Source: Plasmopara viticola (taxonomy: Eukaryota; Oomycota; Peronosporomycetes; Peronosporales; Peronosporaceae). From it: 64,000 nucleotides of DNA. Under the pieces are notes generated by a model that saw nothing but the letters and a program-made list of their open reading frames with translations, was not told the DNA's origin and did no database searches. Location: positions 186,001 to 250,000 of the forward strand of contig MBPM02000026.1 in NCBI GenBank assembly GCA_001695595.3, in the 5' to 3' direction. Below are positions 10,043 to 23,289 of the stretch, piece by piece; positions within the stretch are counted from its first letter, which is position 1; each line of letters starts with the position of its first letter. The translations under genes and the position numbers were made by a program.

Positions 10043-10369
10043 ATGGGAAAACGAAAAACACGTGAGCCTGAAGACGATTTTCAACAAGACTTCGATCGCG
10101 TCTCTGTCAACTCCGATCAGCTCCAAAAGTTACGCCGCGATCTTTGGCTCACTACCGTCAAGCAAAACAAGATCGTCACTCTTATTCGCCACGAAGAGCC
10201 TGAAGCCGCCAACTCCGACGCCAGAAACTTACTCCATTACTTCGTTGAACTAGCTCGCCGCCGCATTCAACAGCTGGACGAACTCACTTCTGGTTATTTG
10301 GATCGTCAATTGCACGCCTACAAGAAATCACTCAAGAAAAATCCTCATAAAAAACCTCGTTTGCATTAA
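10043..10369 (+). CDS. Small basic leader ORF of the gypsy element, upstream of gag
   Basis: An intact 108-residue frame starting ATG, lying 24 bp before the gag ATG. It is strongly charged: MGKRKTREPEDD start, a helix-rich middle (LRRDLWLTTVKQNKIVTLIR) and a lysine-rich end (KKSLKKNPHKKPR). The same frame is intact in copy 2, with only four residue differences I can count, although gag and pol are broken in both copies. It may be an accessory protein or the N-terminal part of a Gag translated separately. I know no named family for it. Confidence 0.6.
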   Translation: MGKRKTREPEDDFQQDFDRVSVNSDQLQKLRRDLWLTTVKQNKIVTLIRHEEPEAANSDARNLLHYFVELARRRIQQLDELTSGYLDRQLHAYKKSLKKNPHKKPRLH

Positions 10370-10393
10370 AAAAAACTTTCTTTTGTTTTAACT

Positions 10394-11545
10394 ATGAGTT
10401 CCATCAACCTCGCTCAACAAATGATGGAAATGATCCAAAAACAACAAGAACTCATTGAGGTTATTACGGCACGGCAATCAGAAGTCAAGATCGATGGACT
10501 CAAGTTACTTTCGTTTTATGGACGTGTTGGTGAATCTGTGGACATGTATGTGGACCAAGTTGCTCGTTATTTTGATGCCAAGAACATTAAATGGCAAGAT
10601 CCAACTCAATCTAGTCGAATCATTGCTATGATGACCGTTAACTTTCGTGGAAATGCTGCTGCATGGTATATGCTAGCCAAAGACACCGTCAAGGACGTTC
10701 AAGATCTTATTCAGAATATTACTATTGAATTTGTTCCTCCTGATATTCAAGAACGCTTACGTGACCAACTTTACTCTCTGAAACAAAAGCGTTGCAGAAA
10801 TTAGAAGAGTATATCTCCAAGTATCGAGTCGCCATTATGCAAGCCAAAGACATGAGTGATCTAGATTAAATCACTTATTTCGTTCGTGGTCTCGAAAGTC
10901 CGATAAAAGAAGAAGTCCAATATCGTCGTTGCAAAACAGTCTCTGAAGCTCTCTCTATAGCTCTTGAATATGAGCGCTCGCATAGAAATTTCAACTCCTC
11001 CAATGGGAATCGTCGTTCATTCCGTCGATTTGATCATAGGAAAGATCACACCCATCAGTCTAATCAGCGATATTCCGAGCCAGAACCAATGGAAATAGAT
11101 TCTGCTCAAGCTTGAATCAAAAGAGAAATAAGTCATCAAAGTTTGCCAATATTGCAAGAAAAGTGGACATATCATCGACGACTGTTATAAGCGCAAGAAC
11201 CAAGAAAATCGCCGCAACAATAGTTCAAATAACGGAGACTCAAACCGTTTTCGTCGTCAAGAAGAGCGTACTGCCATAAATTACTTCGACAATGATAGTG
11301 AAGAAGGTCAAGAAATATTCGAAATTAACGACATCGCTATGGCTAAAGTACAAGAATTTGCTCCCAACGAATTGATCAGAAAAGATGGCCTCTGTGAAGG
11401 CACAAAGGTGAAGATTATGCTCGACACTGGAGCATTCTGCAATGTTATTCGTCCTGGTCTATCAAGCAACATGACAAAGACGACACTCTTTCAAGTAACA
11501 CGATTCGATGGAAGCAAGACAGAAAAGCGAAACATCAAGAAATGA
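10394..11545 (+). pseudogene. gypsy gag and start of protease, copy 1, broken
   Basis: Starts MSSINLAQQMMEMIQKQQEL and contains a retrotransposon gag domain (VDMYVDQVARYF, NFRGNAAAWYM). Compared with copy 2, a 1-nt deletion near 10796 breaks the frame after QKRC. A stop (TAA) appears near 10867 and another (TGA) near 11114. The CCHC zinc knuckle (CxxCKKSGHIIDDC) is recognisable near 11142-11190. The protease active-site motif LDTGA lies near 11420. The frame stops at TGA 11543-11545, a stop shared with copy 2. Confidence 0.85.
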
Positions 11546-14500
11546 GAAGTGTCTTTCGAATTCGAAGGTTGTAATTTCGACAATGTACCAGTCATGGAAT
11601 GGCCAATGGGAAATACCCACGACATCATATTAGGAAAGCCGTGGTTTACAAAATATCAACCTATTATTAATTGGCGTACTCATCAAGTCCAAGTCCCTGT
11701 GTTCAAAGAAGTCAAAGCCACAGCAGAAGAAATATCTGAGGTTAACAGGCGCACTTTTCAACAAAACATAAAGCAACAAGCGTATGAAGAAGTCTATAGA
11801 GTCAAAGTGTGTAGCGTCCGTGAAGATGAAAATATTCCAGAACCAATTCAAGATTTGTTGGAGAAATATTCGGATGTATTCCCTGAAGCATTACCTGATG
11901 GACTTCCACCATCTAGAAGAGTCGAGTTTGAACTCAACATGAAAAAGGATGCAACTCCAAGTCATCGTGCTCCTTTCCGCCTTTCCAAAACAGAGCAAGA
12001 TGCACTCGAATTGTTTGTCCAAGAAAAACTCAAGAAAGGTTGGATCGAACTTTCCGATTCTCCATGGGTTTCAAACATTTTTGGTATTCCGAAGAAAGAT
12101 ACGGAATCAGGCAAGCAATATTCTCGCTCCGAATGGGTTCGATCTGGAAACGCATTTTTACCTATCCGATCGGTTATAGACTTTCGCTATATCAATTCAC
12201 AGACCAACGTTCCAAAGATACCTTTGCCAAGAATAGAAGAACTTTTCGATAAAATGGTTGGTTGTGAGATTTATTCGGTACTCGATTTAGCTCAAGGTTA
12301 TCATCAAATGCCAATTTCCAAAGATAGTCGAAAATACACCGCTTTTCGTACTCATTCCGAAACTTACCAATGGTGTGTATCTCCAATGGGCCTTGCTGGA
12401 ATGCCTGGAGTATGGTCTCGACTTATGAGAATTCTTTTTGGAAAATTTCCATTTTTGGTTGTATATCTCGATGATATTTGTGTTTTCTCGCATAATATGC
12501 AAGAACATCTCGAACATTTGGAATCCTTATTCCATAAATTGCGTGAAGCTAAGTTGTATGCCCATGCTAAGAAGTGTCATTTTGGACAAAATCAAGTCAA
12601 ATTTTTGGGTCATACAGTATCACAACAAGGTCTCTCAATGGACGAATCCAAGACTGAAGCTATAGGAAATTGGCCAGAACCAACCAATCAAAAAGAACTC
12701 CAAAGTTTTCTCGGTTTAGCTGGTTATTACCGACGTTTTATTTGCAATTTTGCACATCTAGCTATTCCTCTCGGACCTTTAGTCAAGAAAGAACATGATT
12801 GGAAATGGGGTCAAGAACAGTCAAACGCATTTCAAGCGATCAAGAACGCACTGAAGACCGCACCGATTCTTAAGTTGCCAGACTTTGATAAACCTTTCCT
12901 TGTTACTATGGATGCGACAGGCTATTGTGTTGGTGAAGTTTTATCTCAACTACATGGCACAGAAGATCACCCGGTTGCTTTTTACTCGAAAAAGCTTGGT
13001 GTTCATGAAGTCAATTGGCCAACACATGAGAAAGAACTCTTCGCGATTAAACTCGCTTTGGAAAAATGGAGACATTACCTGTATGGTCGCCCTTTCGACA
13101 GCTATACAGACAACAGCGCATGTAAATGGCTTTTACATCATCCCAAAGGTTCGCCAAAACTCGCTCGTTTTCTGACATTCTTTGCTCAGTTCGTGTGTAC
13201 ATCCATCATGTAGCCGGAAAGCAAAATGTGGTCGCAGACGCATTGTCTCGCCCACCAATTCAACAACCTCGCGACAAATCTGGAGTCAATCTTATCTCAT
13301 CTTCTGAGATCGTCAAGGTCGATACGTCGCAAGTGCACGAATGCACAAAGGATTGTCATCAAAGAGATTCATCATCTCGTCGTCATTATCGCGTTGTCAT
13401 TAACAACTGTCACGTTTACAACATTTCTTCGCCTCTTGAAATTTCTGAGGGAGAGATGCATATCGTCAACGCCTCTGCGAAACAAGACGCAACAAATAAT
13501 ATGCCGTCAGCACAAATTTCAATTGCGAATTCCTCAAACTGAAACAAAGAAGGGTTACGCAAATTTCAGAAAGACTATACAAGTAGTAATGAGTTTGCTT
13601 CAGAATGGAAGAAACAAACCTCATCATTCGTGAAGATCGATGGATTGTTATTTTAAAGACAAAGTACAAAGTACTTCGTTTGTGTGTTCCGGAAAACGAT
13701 TTAATTCGTACTAAAATAATTGAAGAATTTCATGATTCGCCTATTGCCGCACATCCTGGTGCAAGAAGAACTTATCTGCGAATTGCCCAATGGTACTATT
13801 GGAAAAATATGGAAACCGACATTCAAGAATACGTTAAGAGCTGCGAGACTTGTGTAAGATGGAAACACAGCAATGCAAAGAAGAACGGCAAGTTGATGAC
13901 TCTTCCAATCCCAGAATATTGTTGGGATATCGAATCACTTGACTTCGTCACTGGTTTACCCATGTCAAATGGTTTCGATGCCATTTTAACTGTGTTGTGC
14001 AAGTTATAAAAACGCGCCAAGTATGGTAAAAGTAAAACAAATGATGACGCAGAAAAAGCTGCTCATTGTTTTTTCGATTCAGTCGTTCGACATCATGAAT
14101 TGCCTCGTATTATCATCAGCGATAGAGATCCTGAGTTTACTTCAAAATTTTGGAAGACTTTAACGGGAATTATGGGTATCAAGTTGAACATGACAACTTC
14201 GTATCGTGCCCAAGCCGACGGTCAAACAGAGCGACAAAATCTCATCTTAGACGATTCTTTAAGATGTATGGTATCTTATCTTGGAAGTGACTGGTCTTTG
14301 AAATTGGGAACTATCGAATACGCACATTCTCATCTAGTCAGTGCCTCTACGGGATTTACACCGTTTGAGATCGATACAGGAAGAAAAGAACGAAACCCTT
14401 CTGGTAATTTTCCTCTCCTTACCGACACTCCGTCACAAGTACAACCTATCTCCGAATATGCAAAAACGTTTGCTGAAGAAAGACAGAGGATCATTGATAT

Positions 14501-15065
14501 AGCTAAGAAGAACTTACTTAGAGCCCAGCATTCACAGAAAAAGTTTTACGATCGCAAAAGAAGTGATGTGACTTTCAAACAAGGTGATTTAGTTATGCTG
14601 GATACTCGACGAATCCCTCTCAAACATGCCGCCAAAGACATTGATGTCAAAAGAGCTAAACTAGCTGCTCGAAAAATTGGACCTTACGAGATCGAACGCA
14701 TGATCAACGACAATGTTGCAAAACTTGTTTTACCAAGAAGTATGAAAGCGTTGAATCCGACTTCCAATATTGATGTTCTCAGCCACTACGTCTCAAATCC
14801 AACTAAGTTTCAGTCTCGAGTTATACCCAAAGCTTCTCGAATCAAGATTGACGAGAAAACAGGTGATGAACTCCACGTTGTGAAAAAGCTGTTAAAGAAA
14901 CGTCAGTTCAATCGCAAGACAGAATGGTTAGTCCTATGGCATGGCCTCCCAGAGCATGAATTGACATGGGAATTAGAATCCTCAATAAAACATGTCTCTC
15001 ATTGGAAAATTCTCGTCGACGATTTCAAAAACCGCCAACGAGAAGTCAAGTCCCGGAGGATGTAA
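11546..15065 (+). pseudogene. gypsy pol (protease end, RT, RNase H, integrase, chromodomain), copy 1, broken
   Basis: After the in-frame TGA the same frame continues from GTG 11549 through the protease end (ILGKPW), reverse transcriptase with an intact YLDD box (12464-12475), and RNase H (TMDATG, TDNSACKW). A 1-nt loss near 13200 ends that frame. The rest of the RNase H/linker continues in another frame to about 13653. Integrase then starts in the -1 frame: HHCC region HPGARRTYLRIAQWYYW...CETCVRW near 13750-13860, catalytic core ISDRDPEFTSKFW near 14110. A stop lies near 14007. A chromodomain (VKKLLKKRQFNRKTEWLVLW, then HGLPEHELTWE) lies near 14880-14975 and suggests a chromovirus-like element. 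Confidence 0.88.
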
Positions 15066-15428
15066 GGATGGGATGGCTGTGTCCTACGGCACGCCATCAC
15101 CATCCCAGTGTCGCACTGCCAAATGCTTGGCAGGGAACGATGCAAGTACATATAGTGGTACTTGCATCCAATAAAAATAACAAAAACAAAACATTTGCCT
15201 AGTTTATATTCAAAAACGAAATTTTCATATTGGGTGTGTCCTACGTGGACTCAGTTGAATTTCTCGTTGCATTTCATTTCATTTTAGTTCTTACTTTTAA
15301 ATTTACTCTTCAATACACAAGCTTCCTCTTCCAGCCTTCGTCTCTACTCCGTCCTACGTCTGTCCTACCCTCGTCCTACCTTCGCCCTACCTATCGTCCG
15401 ACGCCATAACTTGCGCCAAACCATTACA
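15061..15428 (+). repeat. 3' LTR of gypsy copy 1
   Basis: 368 bp. Same TGTAAGG...ATTACA ends as the 5' LTR, followed by AGCGC target duplication. It lacks the AG-rich stretch of about 46 bp and has one more CTACC-type microrepeat. Confidence 0.92.
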
Positions 15429-15433
15429 AGCGC

Positions 15434-18400
15434 CCCACATAAAGTGATAACTAATGTTTTCTTCACTCCGAGGAAGCGAATATACCAGAGCCCTTTCAAA
15501 GCCTTTGGGCAGTCATATAAGTACACTTCAGTGGCCATCATATTAAATATATGCACTTGCTTACCGCAGCCTTAGCAATGAGTGTTTATTTGCTTTGCAA
15601 TGCTTAAATTTACTAGATAACCCATAAACTATCTTTTTTTTATAGAAGTCTAGAATGGCGATCATGTTTGTGGCTATACATTTTCGAAAAACATTTTTGA
15701 CTTGCCTCATTCATAACTGCCACATGCACTCTGATGAGGCGGGCCTGTTTTTAGGCTGATCAGAACACAGGGTTCTGAGAGTAGCTCTTCACGTCTTAAG
15801 GCCTTCAATTCTCTCAAGTTAAAGTTGTATTAAGAAGTTCACACCTTACTTTCTTACTGACACAAAGTTGTAAGCGCTTCCGAAAGTCAAGGTCGCCACA
15901 AGAAACGTTGCCCACAGCTATTTTTTACTAAGCGCTCAAGAGAGGTAGGTTAGGTTGTAGGTGTCCAAAATCTAGCCTGATTCTATTTCATCCGTCAAGA
16001 TTTAAATATCCTTAGCTTTACCGGATAGTAGGCCCTTCTGCCAGAGTTGCCATATCATATCCATAGTGCAAAGACTCCATTAGTAACGTTAGAATACTGT
16101 GACACATTTAAGCTGAATACGATTCCGTCATCTTACCATAATCACAAGTGGCAGCGAGCAATGAGAGCTGCGCATCTGACTGGTGCAAAACGACGATCTT
16201 TTCATCTCGAATTCTGTGCAAAAGCTTAAAATGTAATGAATAGGCTAATGTATAACATGTGGTGTTTAAGTGCCTATAATATCGTTATAGCAATTGTAAG
16301 CAACACTATATACATTTACATATCCTTTGGAAACATTAGTGTGCAAATATTTATCAATGTCGATAGGGTGCCTGACTCCAACAGCCACCATCTTTTTAAG
16401 GTTTCTTAAAAATCGGAAGCCACTTTTTAAAAAAATCGCTCAACTTGAGGTTTTGGCCTGCTACACTAGACTAATATCGACATAATTTGTTTCTGTACAA
16501 GCTACTATACGTTGCAGAAGCACCTTTAAGCTTTTGGTTCTGTCCGTACTACGGCCTCCAATATCTAAGCTTACACTCTTGCCATTAGTGAAATCCTTTC
16601 TAGCACTTGCTTTATCATCGACATCCGGCTTAAATCATCGTTTACCTACTCAAGAATGTAATTTACTGTAGTTTTTTCCTTTATTGTGTTGTGACAACAG
16701 AGTCTCATCAAATTTACCATTCGCCACAGTCTTTCCGGCAAATAATATGCTCTCAATGTAGCCCCTCTTCATCACTACCATCCGAGCAGCTCGAGCCGAA
16801 AGTGAAGTCCGAGCTCTTGATGCACAGTAATTGACGAATCTCTTCCAACTTAGGCTTTGGGCTTGCTTATTTTGAGACAAACAGCAGCCGCTGGTGCGGG
16901 TCTCCAATTTTTTTATTTCTGAGATATGAAAGAGAGCTAAGGAATGAGAAAAAGCGAACATGCGTCAGCGTCCTCTGCATCCACAAGCAATCCAAACTTG
17001 TGAGCTTTGGCTGATATTTGGTACAACTGAGCATCCTTAACATCATCGAGCCGTAGAAACGTGAGCCTCGTGATCTCATATTCTCTTAGGCTTTCCATTC
17101 GAAGCATCTGACCGCATCCTCCGGCTCTACCTTTTACTGGATACGACTTCTTTTTACTGGGATTTGAAGCAGCAAATAAAAGAAAGGATTTAAAAGCGCT
17201 TAAAGGCTTTTGAAGCTAAGTGAAAATGCGTTGGTCTCCATAAGCAGCCACTCAAGTTTAAGGTCATGCGCGCTGAACAACACTAACAACCCGGAATCCC
17301 AAATTTTAATTAAATGATTAGCCTAGCAGAACGCTCCTCGCGTTGTGGTTACTAGAAAAAAAGCGGGGAACAAGTATGTTTCGTTGGCAGTCCAGCTTGC
17401 CATACTACTCAAATTAGCTGCACTTGTTTTTAACAATGTCGTGCTTCCACTTAAAAGTAATTTAAAATCGAGGCAAATTAACAGAACTATTGCCAAGTCA
17501 AGCTAGAGGCTCGATAAAGATTGCCATGAATTTAATTTGGCATGTCCAATGTACTACTTAGCAGTAATAATTGACTTCTGAGCATGCATCCAAGCAAAAT
17601 GAACAGACCCCATGAGTCTCGGTCAATGACGAAGCCAATCTTGTTTAATACTTAGCGAGAGTATCTCTGCTGTAGAGGCGCTGCCAAAGCTCTTTGCTGA
17701 AAGAAGCGTGACTTCAAGGCTCTGACCTCTATCGATATATAATTCCGATCCATTGTTTCTGGTGTAGAGCTCTACTAATCACATCTGGCCTTCGAGGCAT
17801 AAACGTTTAGCTCCCCGCATATTTAGTTTTGAGCGAAACCCGTTCTGCGGAGCCTACATCTTGAGCTCTTGCGCCCCATTGTGGCTATCAATTATGAGCT
17901 CTCCCTCATTAGACACAAGCTTTCGATTAATGAACGAACATGAAGTGCGTGAAGTATGCAGTAAGAAAATCTACCATTTGCGAGCACGGTGTACGCTGCA
18001 CGGCTTTAAGTCTGGGGATCAGTTGAAAGCGGCGTTTGCTGGATACCAACAAACGGTCTCTTAGGTCTCCTTACCTTGGTAGCACAAGCGGCAAGCTCAT
18101 GAAAAGCACTCGGGCCTAGTAGAGGTGAGCACTGTCTCTCGACTACGCAATGAGAGACGTAATCGACGACGGGGCTTGATGTTTGTTCACTTAAACCTAC
18201 GGCGTCACGCAAGCGAGCTCTATGAGTAACATATCGTCAATCAATGTCAAAGCGCACTTAAGCTTAGGCGCTTTGGCTTAGTGAGCAAGGTGCGCGTCTT
18301 AAAAGGTGCTGTTGTTTTCAAATTTTCACAATGTACTAAATGCCAACGAAAAAGTAGTGAAATTATTTCAGGTTTTCGTTTCAAAATGGACTTTGAGGCT

Positions 18401-21400
18401 CATTTAGCTTCTAGCACATGCTCCTGAAGGACAGCTCAAGGCACAGCGGTGATAAATTATTGGCATAAGGTGATGTTTGATCGACAGAACGCTTACATTT
18501 TGATTTGTGTGGACGAAAGAGTCAAGAACTTCTATGGAACGTGAATGAGAGAACAGAAATGAACTCAGTGTAGTTGATATTGTGTGATGTAAGCTACGTG
18601 GTGTTCTCAAGCGCTAAAGAGAAGGCAGTTCCTAGTTGTCAGGAAATTACTTCATGGTCTGATGATCATTGCTTGATGTTTGTTAGTAGAAAATCTAAGC
18701 TACAGGAAATTCAATCTTAAAATTTTTTTATCGGGATCCACAATACTTTCAACGTCAATTGGGAGCTAATTTAGTTATGTTATGATATGTGATTTAAGTG
18801 ATACTAGAAAATTGATTTAGATTGAAAGCAGTATGTGTCCATGTTTTGAGGCCACATTCTCACAATCAGGCGCACGCACCTCAAGAAGCCAGATTATTAA
18901 TTCGTTAAATGTGCACTACCGTGCTCATTTGGCGGTTCGAAATGGTGAAGGATCCTTCCGGCATTTAAATCATACTTGTGGTACCAACCCAAAAAAATAA
19001 AGTACCTTTGCGGATGACGAAATGCTTTGTAAGCGCCGGATGCATATATCGCAAGTAAGTAATCTCACTGCTAGCACTTCGCAACAGCTTCAGCAAAGTG
19101 TATGTGCGAATGGAGCGGTAGTTTAGGGCCGATTTCGCTCAACTGGTACTTATTGTCAACTGCCAGCGGGCTATATTCCTTCAATCTATGATCCACAACA
19201 TCTAGCTCTTATGAGCATGGCTCAACATCAATCGTCAGAGGCTTAATTTTGGGCTGTTCTTGAGTCCTTGGCGCTCCAGGCTGTAGAGACAGGAAGAATA
19301 GTTGTGCCAAAGACGCGGATCAGTAGATTGAAAGTATTTTTGACATCACAGATCTTGTCAAAGTGGAGTCGAAACTTAATGTAAAGACGTATTGTTCACG
19401 TCTTTCACGATATTGATCTTGACTCCGGTGACATTGTCGTGCAATAATACAGCTTAGAAGGTCCGGACCAATGGGTGAGATGGAGAAATAGGTGTGCGCT
19501 TACTGCTGAGGGAGAGTCGGACTTTTCCAAAGAGCTTTTCTTGTCCGAGCACTTTATAACAGGCTATCTATTTCTGCCTTGATGATCACAATGCAGGCGC
19601 AATCTATGTGGTAGATGCAGTCTTTTTTGTAAGCTCAGCCGTTGTGACAAGCACAACCTTTGATGCACGTTCGTTGGTGTAGATGCAGCCCAAATTACAG
19701 AGACTGATCATAAGGCAGAGACACTTATGCAAGCGAAGCAACGGTGATATACCATCTTTGAAAGTTCTCGGCCTGCTGTCAACCGTTTTCGCTGGCTGTT
19801 CGGTCATCATTTTTGTCCAAAATCACTTTCACTAAACAATAGCCACTTCTCATCTAATGTGTGTATACTAATTTTTTTGAGAAAAAGATGTAACGAGATT
19901 AATAAAAACCTTAGCTGTCATATTCTAGCCTATCTTTTGAATGGCTTCAAGAAAAAAAATATGTTTCTTGGTGCACTATATGCACCTCGACCGATTTGCA
20001 TATTAAGGTAATGTGAGAAAATATGGTTCTTGCCCGAATTGCATTGCTGCTTCTCAAGAGATATAGAGCACAGAAACACTTAAGTCTTTAAGACCTCACT
20101 CGACTGTCCGCTTCAAACCCTTCAAAATCGGGATGGCTAGCAGTGGTCCTTAAAAGATTGTATATCTTGCACGCCTTTTGTTGAAGTTATCCCAAAAGTG
20201 AGTTCGTATTTGCGCTCTAAACTTCTATGACTGGCATTTCTGTGGGCTATCATGATGACAAAGTTTACCAGAACTGGGACAACAGCTTTGATTTCGCTAG
20301 TGCGATTGGTCGGAAAAGTACACGATCCATGGTAATGGACGCTTAGTGCTTCTTTCACCTTTTGATACGAAGTTGTGGTCAGCCAAGAATAGTATATGAA
20401 TACCGTGTTTTGATGTAATTCAGGTACAAAAGACACCCTGCAGAAGTTATTACGACTCATAGAAGATATATCAGCGTCAACATGTATAATTCACGGACAT
20501 TTAGCTTGAAAGGAAGACGGGATAAAAAGGAAAAGTTAGCGAGCTGGAGTAGAAATTAAGATGGGTGAGGACCAGTATCCAAATACTGCTCGCCACGTTG
20601 GCGGCTTAATACATCCAACAAAGGCTTTCGGTGTCCACCCCCTCAGCGTTCGGGTGATCCTGCAGTTTAGGTTAGACATAATTTGGATAATAACTGTATT
20701 ACAAAATGTTTCACTAAGAGCCACTCGATAATTGTTAGCCATCCGTATTTAAAGTGTATAGAGTCTGTTTCCTCGACCAGAAAGTATTATTTTATTGTAT
20801 GACGCTGTCACTGCTAAGTAAAAGCTTAATTACTCATTGATGACTTTCATGGCAAATAAAATATACTAAGCGATTGCCACTACAGGGAGTGGCAGCCGGA
20901 TGACTTAAGTTGTGATGGTAGCTTGAACTTTCAAGTTTTAGTTCCTATAGCATTATCAAAGCTTTTAGGGTGTAATGAAGTAAACGGCTTTTACATAGTG
21001 TGTTAAACGTATTATTTCGGTACGTTTAACAAATTCGTGCCTTGAGAAACTAGACATTGTTAATTTTTGTTTTTTAAGCCAATTTTAAGCATATCTTTGG
21101 CTTTACTTGAGCACTTTGATTCGTTTCCGGAGCATTATTGGTTTTATCATTTATACTAATGACACTTAATGCAAATTTACCGTTCAATTTATCAGCTTTG
21201 GGGCATTGATCATTTCTTGGCTTTGCTGGACATGGTCGACGGTGTCAGTATACTTTAAAGACTGTGTCTTGAACAGCAACATTGCTCTAAGGCTGTGTCT
21301 GTAAACAGCTTGGACTCCTGAGTAAGTTTTTTGGATCTGGAGCCACGCTTTTCAGGCTTTTTAAGAGTTTCTGAAGAATCTCTGTATCAAAAAAGACATG

Positions 21401-22941
21401 TTCATAGGGGGCCTCCGCAGAGCGCCGATCAGAGTCAGTGAGTGAACATGCATTGTACGCTGTTAAGCTTGGAGCTAAACCGTCTACTCTAACTCGTTAA
21501 GGTTGCACTAAAATTGTCATTTATCAATCAGAAGGCACTGTACGTAAATGGCTTGATTAGCTCTTGTTCTCCAAAAAAGTCGCCATATCGTGACTTTGAG
21601 CTTAATGGGGAAGAGTTTGCCGACTGCCATACACATATTAGCCCTTTTACAATGTGTAAGTGAGTAGCACCATCTGTGTCGGAAAGACTAAGCATCTTCA
21701 GAGACGCACGAGGAAAAACTCAGTCAATAAGTCTGTAAGGAATGTTTTAATCGAAAAAGAATAAGTAAGATGACAAGATTAAGGTTTATAAATTTAATGT
21801 TTATGAATGTGAAAATTTTGCCTACAGTAGCAAATATAGCTGTCTGTGAGACTAGAAGGCCCCTGACTCATTAAGCCACTCGATGTTATTGTCAAAATAT
21901 ACTTATCGTGTATGTTGTATGGATTTAAATACCCCTATAGCTGTATGTGAGCTTAGCTAAGCCAGAATTTGTCTCGAGATAGGTGAGAGCAAGAGTATGA
22001 GGCCAGGTCATACACAGGCACAGCCACGAGGTGATGAGCTATAAGTTGAGGTATACCCCGGCTCTTCGCATGAAATATCTAGAGAGCGCGAGTCGAGTGA
22101 CTAGCACGGGTTTTCATGCGGCTATGTACTTGAAGTTTGGTATACTGTAATGCATATATTAAACGTATATAACCGCCATACAGTCCCAAATACTACACGG
22201 CTTTTACCGTACCAAATGGTCCATAATTTTTGCGTGCAGCGTCGTAAAAAGCAAAGACGAAATGGATGTTTTTTGTTGGAATATGCTGATGTGTGGTGAG
22301 TGGCCGAGCTGCATTTCATGTCCAATGTTTCCTAGTCAAATATCTATCATCATGTCGATATTCGGGCTGTCGGTTGACCTCGATATCGGTAGTTTGCGCT
22401 TCTCACCTGAAAATTATAATTTGATCGAAGTCTGCCACACTCGTACCAAGTTTACCCGACTAGCACTGACAACGCGCATAACTAATACGTGGCATCGAGT
22501 TCGACCCATCGATTGCTTTGCCTCACATTGCCTTGTTCGCTTAAGAATATGTTGTTTCTTGTATTACCATTTCGTAGCTCTAGCAAACTTTGCATCGTAT
22601 TGCATTGGTCCTACCCTCATGGGACTAGAAAACTAACCTTTTACTTGGTTCTTGCGACTGCAGTACTATCGGCTTTAGCATTCACTATATTCTGTGACTA
22701 AATTTGTAGTATTGCTCGTGGAAAAGCAATTTTTTGCATCGCATACAAAACTAACACATATACGATCACTACCATCTAAATGGCAGTTGCTGCACGACAA
22801 ACACTAAGTACTCCTGCAAGTATCTATCAGGCGCACTAACGGAGTGAAGCAGTGGTCTCTGTAGGATACTATTTAGTATATTCATATAGAAGCAAAAAAG
22901 AAGACACAAAGCGTAGTACAACTTTCGTAGCGCTTAAGCTA
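15434..22941. other. Gene desert, no supported gene
   Basis: About 7.5 kb of AT-rich sequence with many stops on all frames. No protein-like frame longer than about 100 codons, no tRNA or rRNA that I recognise, and no clear tandem repeat. A stretch near 17.88-18.2 kb shares short blocks with 29.52-29.75 kb (CTCATTAGACAC, then GGTA-CAAGC-CAAGCTCA), which suggests a very old dispersed repeat. Confidence 0.5.
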
Positions 22942-23289
22942 ACAAAAGATGCTGTATTGTATTGTATTACGTAATCGCGTTGCCAAGTTATGCACGTGCT
23001 AGGCTCTATGGCTAGTCCACGGCATAGAGTGGTGTCCGCATACGTCGGGTCTCGTTCGGCGGGCAGTGCAGCCAGCACCGAGGTCGTGAGGGTCTTCCAT
23101 TAGTTTGTTTAGCTCGGACTTGGTAAGAGCCCAGGTGGCGCCTTGGTGCTGGAGACCGTCGCGTCGAGGGTGAGACTCGTTAGAGACCTGCAAATGCCCG
23201 AGAGCACCTGCCCGAAGCGCGCGAGCATTTAGCCCCCGTGCTTGGAAGGAGGGCGTCACCCCAACCTTTTCCAAGACACAAAAGATGCT
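22942..23289 (-). mobile_element. SINE-like short retroelement, copy 1
   Basis: The body is 22954-23277 (324 bp) on the minus strand, flanked by the perfect 12-bp direct repeat ACAAAAGATGCT (22942-22953 and 23278-23289). It ends in a short (TACAA)n tail, read as TGTATTGTATTGTAT on the plus strand. A second copy lies at 34571-34896 with its own, different, 12-bp flanking repeat. The size, the variable flanking duplication and the pentanucleotide tail are hallmarks of a SINE or the 3' end of a LINE. I see no convincing tRNA-type A and B boxes, so the RNA origin is open. Confidence 0.75.

Larger units (their letters stand above)
9285..15433 (+). mobile_element. Ty3/gypsy LTR retrotransposon with chromodomain, copy 1
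   Basis: Near complete element in body, broken in coding capacity. LTRs 9290-9693 and 15061-15428 both begin TGTAAGG and end ATTACA, and are flanked by the 5-bp target duplication AGCGC (9285-9289 and 15429-15433). Gene order is small leader ORF, gag, protease, reverse transcriptase, RNase H, integrase, chromodomain, which is the Ty3/gypsy order. The pol stop codon TAA (15063-15065) overlaps the first bases of the 3' LTR. Several frameshifts and stops make it non-autonomous. It is the same family as the element at 53985-60184 on the other strand. Confidence 0.93.
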
